Of a stretch of DNA of 64,000 nucleotides, positions 7,269 to 14,728 are shown piece after piece. The stretch lies in contig CAZTDX010000002.1 of assembly GCA_964612425.1 (NCBI GenBank), positions 58,749 to 122,748 on the forward strand, given 5' to 3'. The stretch's first letter is position 1. Each line of letters starts with the position of its first letter. Origin of the DNA: CAUJGP01 sp964612425 (GTDB lineage Bacteria; Bdellovibrionota; Bdellovibrionia; Bdellovibrionales; Bdellovibrionaceae). The notes under the pieces were generated by a model that was not told the DNA's origin, searched no databases, and worked only from the letters and a program-made list of their open reading frames with translations. The position numbers were made by a program, and so were the translations under genes.

Positions 7269-9563
7269 CTAATCATTATAATTGCGGTTTTTACGAAACA
7301 TTTCAAAGATAGCTTTGTTTTTCTTACTTTGATTAATCAAATTAAAGAGCATCATACCGTTATTGCTATTTGTATCAACAGTATAATCGACGGACTTTCC
7401 AGCCACGGTGATTCTAAAACGATTAACACCTTCTAACTTATTTATCAAAATATCAGATTTTTCAGGAATTGGAGATTCATTAATTTGATATTCGGCAATT
7501 CCAATACCAATTGTGCTCTCTACCAATCGCTCCATCGGACGCGCGCCAAACTCCGCACTTCGCCCGTAGATGGAAATAAATTTTAGAGTCTCAGCATCAA
7601 CACTTAAATTCCACTCAAAAGTCTCTTTAATTTTATTCACTTTAGTGCTTACCATAATCTGAGCAAGTTGGTTAAACTCAGGATCAGTGAACGGCTTAAA
7701 GATACTAATTGCATCGAAACGATTCAGAAAGCTCATGCGAAAGCTCTTCTTCATTTCATCCATAACAATCGTACGTAAATTAGGATTGTTTGGATCTTTT
7801 AAAATAACATCCGACGCTGCATTCGTAGTCATAATGACATAAGCCCCTCTAGCAAACAGAGGTCTTTGATAAGGATCATAAAAAACACCCTCATCCATCA
7901 TAAAATAAAGTTGATCAAGAACTTCAATTGAAGCCTTATCAATTTCTTCGAATAAGTAAACGGCATAGGGATTGTTCGTTAAATAACGAGCCATCACCTC
8001 TTGAAAGCTTGAAAAGGAGCTGGGATCTTTATAGCTCGTCATATCTAAAGTAATCAACTTTAGTTGCATGTGTTCAGCAAGTTTTTTAGCAACAAAACTT
8101 TTACCCGTCCCCGTCGGACCAGCAAGCATAACAGTGGCAACAGGCTTTTCATCTGTTCGTCCTGCCACATAACCATTCTTGGCTAAGCGAACAAGATCTT
8201 TCTTCCCTTCTGCAACCCCAACAACATCTTTATTTAAATTACCTTCTAAATTTTTAATAATGGAATAGTCGCGATCCATAATCCATTGAGGAACTTGTGC
8301 AACACTTAAAACAGCATGACGAACTTCATCTCGTGTAAACTCATAGGAACTCAATTTTTTTCCATAAATTTTGGAAATTTTGAATCCTTGATTGCTTCCG
8401 CTGTTATCTGCCTTCAAAAGTAATTTAAGTTTGTTAGCAGGAAAAAAATCAGATCGAGTTCCCGCAGCCATTTTACCAGTCAAACGAGTAAAAGCGTCTC
8501 CACTATCGTTCGCGTTGTAAATCTCTAAGTAGTCAAATCCATCTTCTAAATCAAACTGATCAAATTCTAATTGAATAGAATCAAACTCAGAGGCAATCAC
8601 TTGATAAATCTCTTGAGTAGAAGGATTATAAGGATGAGGAGACTCAACGGTGATTTCCTTCATTACAGCTTTTCCCTCACGCCTTGCCGTCGTATCTCGA
8701 AGCAGAGTATTGATAACAGAAAGTGTACGATCGGGTTCGTTGCGATTAGGCTGATAGTAAGCCGCATTTTTAACAATAAATTGCAAATCATTTTCAGAAA
8801 TCTTCACTGTTGGATACAAAACTTGAAGATATTTTTTTGCCAACATTAAAGCTTGTGCACTATCAACTGTTGGTAAAATAATTTTATCTGCAAAGGCTTC
8901 TAAAACATAGGCATTACGGGATCGGATGAGCTGGTTATATTGATATTTGTCAATAAAAGCCACCGATCTCATTTTTCCAGACGTAATATTGGAAGCATAT
9001 TCCTTCTCAATCCCAGTCTCGTCATTCGAATGCGATCCAAGTCCAATCAATGCATCAAGAGAGCTGAGATACAATACAACTTTTTTATTTTCTGTCGGAG
9101 CTAGAACATTATCCTGCCAGTATTTTTCAACATCACCCACATACTTGTTTCCAGCTTCTACTTTGGTGGTGTTAAGTTCAACGTGCCACATGTTTGCTGG
9201 ACACTTAGAGTTAGGGCGTGGACCTGCCGCTCTAGCAAAAATATACATAAAAGCAACAGAGGGATCTCCTACAATTAGCACCGATTTGTTTTGCTCATCA
9301 CCACACACCACAGATTCGATTTTATCAGCAATCGCATCAAACGCATCCACTTGCTTCATCAGTGTATTCAATTTTTTCCAAGAATCTGAAACTGGATTAG
9401 TGGCATTTCCTGGCCCCATAATAAACCCTGACTCTTGTAAAAGTTTAAGATCAAGATCAGCATCCAATGCCCATGAAGAAAGTGTCACTAGAGTCATGCT
9501 CAAGGTTAAAATACCTTTAAACAAAGACCTTAAGCGTGAGTGCCTAAACAATTTTAATTTCAT
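7269..9563 (-). CDS. Exported Clp/Hsp100-like AAA+ ATPase with degenerate D1 and CUB-like insertion
   Basis: 764 residues. A basic, hydrophobic N-terminus (about 1-33, SSWA then LDAD) looks like a signal peptide or anchor. Residues ~60-305 follow the ClpA/ClpB D1 layout, but the Walker A is GDPSVAFMY (no GKT) and the Walker B region is VVLYLSSLDAL. The later GKMRSVAFIDKYQYNQLI and NEPDRTLSVI keep the ClpB pattern, so D1 is probably inactive. Residues ~325-400 (IQLEF, FDLEDGFDYLEIYN, NKLKLLLKADNSG, QGFKISKIY) match the CUB domain where ClpB has its coiled M domain. D2 (~445-690) looks active: Walker A GPTGTGKS (482-489), Walker B VYLFEEIDKA, sensor-1 MTTNAA, Arg finger FLNRFD, sensor-2 GARPMERLVE; the GYVG pore loop is absent. 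ATP is not expected outside the cytoplasm, so topology is the puzzle. It follows a membrane protein gene by 49 bp. Function unknown. Confidence 0.75.
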   Translation of the reverse strand: MKLKLFRHSRLRSLFKGILTLSMTLVTLSSWALDADLDLKLLQESGFIMGPGNATNPVSDSWKKLNTLMKQVDAFDAIADKIESVVCGDEQNKSVLIVGDPSVAFMYIFARAAGPRPNSKCPANMWHVELNTTKVEAGNKYVGDVEKYWQDNVLAPTENKKVVLYLSSLDALIGLGSHSNDETGIEKEYASNITSGKMRSVAFIDKYQYNQLIRSRNAYVLEAFADKIILPTVDSAQALMLAKKYLQVLYPTVKISENDLQFIVKNAAYYQPNRNEPDRTLSVINTLLRDTTARREGKAVMKEITVESPHPYNPSTQEIYQVIASEFDSIQLEFDQFDLEDGFDYLEIYNANDSGDAFTRLTGKMAAGTRSDFFPANKLKLLLKADNSGSNQGFKISKIYGKKLSSYEFTRDEVRHAVLSVAQVPQWIMDRDYSIIKNLEGNLNKDVVGVAEGKKDLVRLAKNGYVAGRTDEKPVATVMLAGPTGTGKSFVAKKLAEHMQLKLITLDMTSYKDPSSFSSFQEVMARYLTNNPYAVYLFEEIDKASIEVLDQLYFMMDEGVFYDPYQRPLFARGAYVIMTTNAASDVILKDPNNPNLRTIVMDEMKKSFRMSFLNRFDAISIFKPFTDPEFNQLAQIMVSTKVNKIKETFEWNLSVDAETLKFISIYGRSAEFGARPMERLVESTIGIGIAEYQINESPIPEKSDILINKLEGVNRFRITVAGKSVDYTVDTNSNNGMMLFNLINQSKKNKAIFEMFRKNRNYND

Positions 9564-9612
9564 AATTCCCCCTTATTAATTAAGAACTATTTAAAGTAAC
9601 TTATTTCAAAAA

Positions 9613-10251
9613 TCAATGCCCACTCAATCTTAAAATATTGAGGATCACAACCCTAAAACACGTTGTGAGAAAATCTTGACTGATCCTAAATCCCACAACG
9701 AGCGCGGGTGAAGTCCGATGTTTTAGCAGATAAGGACGCACATATTCAAAAAGAATAAACTTGACGCTGGCGTTATAGAAAAAATCAAAAATTAAACGAC
9801 GCTGAATAATAAACAAAAATCCATCAATAAAAAGAGAGCTTAAGGATTGTGCTAAAAGGGAGCTAAAGACTCCAAAGGTGATAAAAAACAAAAACCGATA
9901 ATGCCGTCTCCCAATAAAATAAATCGGTCCACCTAAAAGCGAAGCTAAAATAGTCATCATGATATTGATAACGGATTGGCGATGAATGCGCTCTTTGCCC
10001 TCAGGAGTTTTTACCAAAAACTTATTCTCTGGAGCGCCTGACAAAGTTGCTACAATGGACCTCGATCCCAATTCTGAAGCGGTTGTAATTGCAGTATTAA
10101 CAACTGTTAAAGATAAAATCATGGTTCTATGAGTAGTCCAGTAACCATACCATTTAACCATTGGCATCGTAACAACAGGAAAAACTCGCAGCATCATAAC
10201 AGTAAAAATTAAAGAGGCTATCCTACGCCCCCGAGCTAATACTTGCGCCAA
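9613..10251 (-). CDS. Multi-pass membrane protein of unknown function
   Basis: About 212 residues with four or more hydrophobic stretches (about 10-35, 45-60, 95-112, 122-150), mixed with Arg/Lys-rich loops. I recognise no family. The start is TTG; GAGGGG lies five to six bases upstream, which supports it over the later ATG at residue 18. The stop is 49 bp ahead of the Clp-like ATPase gene on the same strand and no terminator lies between, so the two are probably one operon. It could anchor or serve the exported ATPase; this is inference from position only. The upstream gap (10252-10461) shows only a small inverted repeat ATTCG-AAC-CGAAT at 10288-10300. Confidence 0.7.
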   Translation of the reverse strand: MAQVLARGRRIASLIFTVMMLRVFPVVTMPMVKWYGYWTTHRTMILSLTVVNTAITTASELGSRSIVATLSGAPENKFLVKTPEGKERIHRQSVINIMMTILASLLGGPIYFIGRRHYRFLFFITFGVFSSLLAQSLSSLFIDGFLFIIQRRLIFDFFYNASVKFILFEYVRPYLLKHRTSPALVVGFRISQDFLTTCFRVVILNILRLSGH

Positions 10252-10461
10252 AAATTCCCCTCATTCAGCTACAACATAAATGCTTTCATTCGAACCGAAT
10301 ACATTCGTCCTGAGTCTAAAACATAGTCTTCGATTTTCTAGGGAGTCAAGAAAGGGTTTTGAAAATCTTTTTAGCAGACACCATAAATCTTGTTTTGTTG
10401 CAATTTGACTCAATAAAAAAACGTTATTTAAGAAGTGCGCATTACCGAACTGAGTCTAAAT

Positions 10462-10495
10462 AAAAAAAGGGTGTCTTTTTAAGACACCCTTTTAA
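10462..10495 (-). terminator. Terminator downstream of rpsA
   Basis: Stem AAAGGGTGTCTT (10466-10477) and its complement (10481-10492) with a 3-nt loop; on the minus strand the stem runs into a run of seven T. It lies 34 bp after the rpsA stop. It also has T residues on the plus side, but no plus-strand gene ends nearby. Confidence 0.9.
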
Positions 10496-10528
10496 AGTTT
10501 GAGATTATAAATTAGTCTACTCTAAGAC

Positions 10529-12322
10529 TTAATTTTTGTCTGACTTCATACCCTTAAGCTGGTCACCAAAAACATCGCCAAGGCTAGTTTTTGAAGTGCT
10601 CGTCGCTTTTTTCACGTAATCATCAACATCCGCTTTTTGCTCACGAAGTTTAACTAACTTAGAGCTAAGTCCGATTTTACGAGCATCTTTATCAATGCTA
10701 ATAACTTCAGCCTTAATCATTTCACCAACTTTAACAAATTCGTCAGGATGGTTAATACGATCTGTTGTTAATTCAGAAATATGAATAAGTCCTTCAATAT
10801 CACTTTCAAGTTCTACGAAAACTCCAAAGTCAGCAGACTTAACTACCTTAACATCATGTTGAGTTCCCACAGAGTATTTGTTTTCGATATTGGACCAAGG
10901 ATCTGCTTCTAATTGTTTTACGCCAAGAGAAAATCTTTCGTTTTCAATATCAACACCTAAAACAACGGCGCGTACTTTTTGTCCTTTAGCAAACATTTCT
11001 GAAGGATGGTTGATTCTCTTTGTCCAAGAGAAATCTGAAATGTGAACAAGACCATCAATGCCTTCTTCAATTCCTACAAACACACCAAAATCAGTTACAG
11101 ACTTAACTTCACCTTCAATGATAGTTCCTGGAGGATAAGTTTCTTTCAACTCAACCCACGGATTAGCTTGAAGTTGCTTCATGCCTAAGCTGATTCGACG
11201 GTTTTCAGCATCGATCTCAAGAACTTGTACATCAACAACATCACCTACATTTACCACTTGTGACGGATGTTTAAGACGTTTTGTCCAGCTCATTTCTGAA
11301 ACGTGAATTAAACCCTCTACTCCTTCACCTAATTCCACAAAAGCACCGTAGTCTGTAAGCGAAACAATCTTACCTTGAACTTTAGAGCCAATGGGGAACT
11401 TCTCACGAATGCTATCCCATGGATCAGGCTGCAATTGCTTCATGCCTAGAGAAACTCTCTCGCGCTCATTATCGTACTTTAATACTTTCACTGTGATTTC
11501 TGCGCCCACAGTTAAAACTTCAGAAGGATGTTTAATCCGTCCCCAGCTCATATCAGTGATATGGAGAAGACCATCCATTCCACCAAGGTCAATAAACGCA
11601 CCGTAATCAGTAATATTTTTTACCAATCCAGTAACGATAGAACCCTCTTTCATTGTATCCAGAGTTTGACTTCGTAGCGTCTCTCGCTCTTGCTCTAAAA
11701 GAGCTCGTCGAGAAAGGACGATGTTTCCACGCTTTTTATTAAACTTAATAACTTTAAATTTATATTTCTTACCAATGTAGACATCCATGTTGCGAACGGG
11801 TCTGAGGTCAATTTGGCTTCCAGGCAAGAACGCCTTAACACCAATATCCACACTTAATCCACCCTTAACTTTGGCAACAACCGTTCCTTCAATCACTTCT
11901 TCATTTTCAGCAGCTTTTGAAATATCGGTCCATGCTCTTAACATGTCTGCTTTATCTTTAGATAAAACCACCATGCCGTTGTCGTTTTCTACTTCGACAA
12001 TAACGACTTCAATTTTTTCACCAGGTTTTACATCTTTTACGCCATCGACGGTTCTAAATTCCGCGATATCGATAAGTCCTTCTGACTTGTAATTGATGTC
12101 CACGAGAACATAATCACTTTGAATTTCAACAACGATCCCAGTGACCACGTCACCTTTTTTAAAATCGTTTTCTTTAATTGAATCTTCAAAAAGAGATTCA
12201 AAATTTTGCCCCTTGAATGGAGCCTCATCAGCGGGATTGGCTGGAACTTGTTGATCAGCGGCGTCGAGCATCGCTAATACGTTGAGCCTCTCCTTCTCGG
12301 ACTTGCTTAATTGTTTTGACAT
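10529..12322 (-). CDS. rpsA: 30S ribosomal protein S1
   Basis: 597 residues containing six S1 OB-fold repeats, the full complement of a Gram-negative S1; each of the later repeats shows the DYGAF(V/I)DLGG...GLLHISDMSW...HPSEV pattern. The first two are more divergent, as usual because they bind the ribosome through S2. S1 recruits mRNA to the 30S subunit and helps unfold structured leaders. The C-terminal ~40 residues after the last repeat are Lys-rich. It follows cmk, an arrangement conserved in many proteobacteria, and ends at a strong terminator. A promoter candidate with a perfect -35 lies in the 167-bp upstream gap. Confidence 0.97.
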   Translation of the reverse strand: MSKQLSKSEKERLNVLAMLDAADQQVPANPADEAPFKGQNFESLFEDSIKENDFKKGDVVTGIVVEIQSDYVLVDINYKSEGLIDIAEFRTVDGVKDVKPGEKIEVVIVEVENDNGMVVLSKDKADMLRAWTDISKAAENEEVIEGTVVAKVKGGLSVDIGVKAFLPGSQIDLRPVRNMDVYIGKKYKFKVIKFNKKRGNIVLSRRALLEQERETLRSQTLDTMKEGSIVTGLVKNITDYGAFIDLGGMDGLLHITDMSWGRIKHPSEVLTVGAEITVKVLKYDNERERVSLGMKQLQPDPWDSIREKFPIGSKVQGKIVSLTDYGAFVELGEGVEGLIHVSEMSWTKRLKHPSQVVNVGDVVDVQVLEIDAENRRISLGMKQLQANPWVELKETYPPGTIIEGEVKSVTDFGVFVGIEEGIDGLVHISDFSWTKRINHPSEMFAKGQKVRAVVLGVDIENERFSLGVKQLEADPWSNIENKYSVGTQHDVKVVKSADFGVFVELESDIEGLIHISELTTDRINHPDEFVKVGEMIKAEVISIDKDARKIGLSSKLVKLREQKADVDDYVKKATSTSKTSLGDVFGDQLKGMKSDKN

Positions 12323-12420
12323 AGAAAAATAGATCCTCCTGTGGAAGCAGGCTCTACCCCGCTTCCGTTTTTATACTCGAATTTTAAAAAATTCGGTCAC
12401 TCATTTTAAGAGTATTAACT

Positions 12421-12449
12421 GTCTTAAAGGGCTTAGCAGGGCTTGTCAA
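12421..12449 (-). promoter_or_regulatory. Candidate rpsA promoter
   Basis: Minus strand: perfect TTGACA (12449-12444), 17-bp spacer, then TAAGAC (12426-12421), a moderate -10. It lies about 100 bp upstream of the rpsA ATG, leaving an untranslated leader in which S1 autoregulation could act. The leader itself has no structure I can name. Confidence 0.45.
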
Positions 12450-12489
12450 ATTGAATTCTTTACGAAGTCTTTGACTTTTTTAACTCATG

Positions 12490-13158
12490 TTACTGAGACA
12501 ACTCAGCCCTATCTTTAATCTTTTGTTCAATCAACCCCACCGCCTCGCTCAAAGAGAGATGAGTTGTATCAATAACAATGGCATTTTCTGGAACTTGCAA
12601 TGGAGCTGTCTTACGAGTGGAATCCTGATGATCTCGCACTTTTTGATTGGCCACGGTATCTTCTACGGACAAGCCTAAATCTTGTGCTCTTCTCGTGGCG
12701 CGCTGAACCTGATCCGCCGTTAAATAAAATTTTAACGACGCCTCGGGAAAAACTACTGTCCCGCAATCTCGCCCTTCCGCCACCAACCCTTGTGTTTGCA
12801 TTTCGCAATCTCGTTGATTTTTTAATAATGACTCTCGCACCGCAGGATAAGAACTGACTTGGCTTGCCCACATCCCCACTTGTTCTTTAGAGACATCATC
12901 TGTCACGCATCGTCCCTGGTACACAACCTCTGTACGCTCCGTCCCCATTTCAATGGACCAAACGGAAGACTGTGATAACTTTACCAAAGCTTTCTCGTCT
13001 TTAAGATCAACACCCTCTTCATGGGCAACAAACGCTAGCCCTCGATAAAAAGCCCCTGTGGAAATCCACTTCCAACCCAGTCGGCGTGCCAACTCTCGAC
13101 TCACTGAACTTTTTCCAGAGGCCGCAGGCCCATCTATCGTTACTACTTGTCCCATCAT
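12490..13158 (-). CDS. cmk: (d)CMP kinase
   Basis: About 222 residues of cytidylate kinase: P-loop IDGPAASGKSS near the start, GAFYRGLA for the NMP-binding helix, EGRDCGTVVFPEA (the EGRD-GT motif of Cmk) and RDHQDSTRKTAPL in the lid region. It phosphorylates CMP/dCMP with ATP in the cytoplasm. The start is placed at 13158 (ATG ATG), just downstream of GAAGGTG; a longer frame from 13185 would overlap hisC but has no better ribosome site. Context hisC-cmk-rpsA matches the conserved proteobacterial block. Confidence 0.95.
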   Translation of the reverse strand: MMGQVVTIDGPAASGKSSVSRELARRLGWKWISTGAFYRGLAFVAHEEGVDLKDEKALVKLSQSSVWSIEMGTERTEVVYQGRCVTDDVSKEQVGMWASQVSSYPAVRESLLKNQRDCEMQTQGLVAEGRDCGTVVFPEASLKFYLTADQVQRATRRAQDLGLSVEDTVANQKVRDHQDSTRKTAPLQVPENAIVIDTTHLSLSEAVGLIEQKIKDRAELSQ

Positions 13159-13181
13159 TTCACCTTCAAATGAACAGTCCA

Positions 13182-14297
13182 TCATACCATTAACGGTACT
13201 TTAGACAGAATTTCTTTAAGCGCTTTTAAAATCATTTCATTCTCTTCTGGTAACCCTACGGTCCATCGCAAATGCCGAGGTAAACCGTAGTTCCCAACAG
13301 GCCTTAAAATAAGTCCTTGTCGTAATAAAAGTTCATAAACCACCTGCGCATCCCGGCGTGTATCAAACAAAACAAAATTAGCCTGTGATTCTAAATAATC
13401 CAGGCCAAGAGCTTTTAACCCTTGGTAAATTTGATCAAGTCCATTCCACACTAATTGTTGAGACGCACGCAAGTACTCATGATCTTCAAGGGCGGCCATC
13501 GCCGCCACTTGTGCTAGTTCATTCGTGTTAAATGGATTTCGAACACGATGGTAAAAATTGATTATTTCAGGATGAGCAAGCATTGCCCCTAAGCGCAGAC
13601 CTGCCAACCCATAAACTTTACTAAATGTTCGCATTACTACAATAGACGGATATTGCTCTAACCAGTGCTGACCTGAAACATAGTCTGAGGCACGCACAAA
13701 CTCATTATAAGCTTCATCAAAGACAATTAAAAGATCGGGGCGTTTGCCCACTTGCGATAAAAAAGTTTCAATCGCTTGGCGATGAACATAGGTTCCTGTC
13801 GGATTATTGGGATTCGGTAAAAAAGCAATTCGAATCTTTTGATCCTTAAGGATTTCTTGAGCCATGAGATCAAGATCCATGGTAAAATCTTTTTTGAGTG
13901 GAGTCGTCACCGTTTTCACGCGAGCGGCCTGTGCACAAATCGGATACGCCAGAAAGGCTTTATCAGTCGTAATTATTTTTTCTCCCGGCTCACAGAAAAT
14001 ACGAATTAGCAAATCAATGATTTCATTAGAGCCATTTCCTAAAGCAATTTTATTTTTATCAACCTTCCAAACCTGAGAAATTTTTTGAGAGAGTTCAAAT
14101 CCACTAGGATCAGGATAACGGTGCAAGTGTGCTAAATGAGTTCGCACTGCTTCGATGGCCTTTGGAGAAGGGCCTAACGGATTCTCATTACTGGCTAACT
14201 TTATAACTTTAGTTAATCCATATTCCCTTTGAGTTTCACCAATTGGTTTTCCTGGTTTATAAGGAATCAAACTTTGTATTTCAGATGACACACGCAT
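13182..14297 (-). CDS. hisC: Histidinol-phosphate aminotransferase
   Basis: About 371 residues of class I/II PLP aminotransferase in the HisC branch: LASNENPLGPSP near the N-terminus, ALGNGSNEIIDLL, FLPNPNNPTGT, VVFDEAYNEF and the PLP-lysine segment RTFSKVYGLAGLRLG. It converts imidazole-acetol phosphate and glutamate to histidinol phosphate; paralogues can act on phenylalanine or tyrosine precursors. No other his gene is nearby. The ATG at 14297 is preferred to an upstream TTG because GAGAG stands seven bases before it. Confidence 0.9.
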   Translation of the reverse strand: MRVSSEIQSLIPYKPGKPIGETQREYGLTKVIKLASNENPLGPSPKAIEAVRTHLAHLHRYPDPSGFELSQKISQVWKVDKNKIALGNGSNEIIDLLIRIFCEPGEKIITTDKAFLAYPICAQAARVKTVTTPLKKDFTMDLDLMAQEILKDQKIRIAFLPNPNNPTGTYVHRQAIETFLSQVGKRPDLLIVFDEAYNEFVRASDYVSGQHWLEQYPSIVVMRTFSKVYGLAGLRLGAMLAHPEIINFYHRVRNPFNTNELAQVAAMAALEDHEYLRASQQLVWNGLDQIYQGLKALGLDYLESQANFVLFDTRRDAQVVYELLLRQGLILRPVGNYGLPRHLRWTVGLPEENEMILKALKEILSKVPLMV

Positions 14298-14386
14298 AAC
14301 AACTCTCAATCCTCAAGATACTAAAAAATAAGCAGAATCAATTTTTTTACGACTCTTCAATTTATGGCGGTGAGGTTATTCTTTCG

Positions 14387-14584
14387 TCAAACAAAAAACT
14401 GCTTTTTAACCTCTTCATGAAGAGGAAAGGCTAAGGGCGTCGAATCATCAATCAACAAAATGAGCTTTCCTTGATAAGGAACCAGACAAACAGCGACAGG
14501 AACGGGATTTGAAAATGATTGGGACATAAACCTATGAGTTCCTTGTTTAAGTGGGATTGTCAAACCGGTTTTTATTGTATTCAA
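14387..14584 (-). pseudogene. Possible remnant of a Nudix hydrolase gene
   Basis: A 65-codon frame whose middle reads NPVPVAVCLVPYQGKLILLI, the usual first strand of Nudix hydrolases of the NADH-pyrophosphatase/ADP-ribose type. It then departs from the family and stops after about 25 residues, before any Nudix box (GX5EX7REUXEEXGU). I read the following 80 bases in the same frame and found stops, so the catalytic part is missing. Either a decayed gene or a chance similarity. The rest of the 14310-14728 gap is AT-rich with no other feature I can support. Confidence 0.35.
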
Positions 14585-14728
14585 AAGAAGACCGCCGCTT
14601 TGATGATCAATTCAAGACTCTGTCTACCGAAATAATCAAAAAAAAATGGCTGGCACTTTTTCTGCACCTATTTTTTCCCAAAGTTTTTAAATAATTAATA
14701 TTTATTTATTAAGTAAGGATTCTGGAAC

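Noticed and set aside
8947..9579. 210-codon plus-strand frame opposite the Clp-like ATPase gene
   Set aside because: It has no ribosome site and unlikely composition, and lies fully antisense to a gene with clear motifs.
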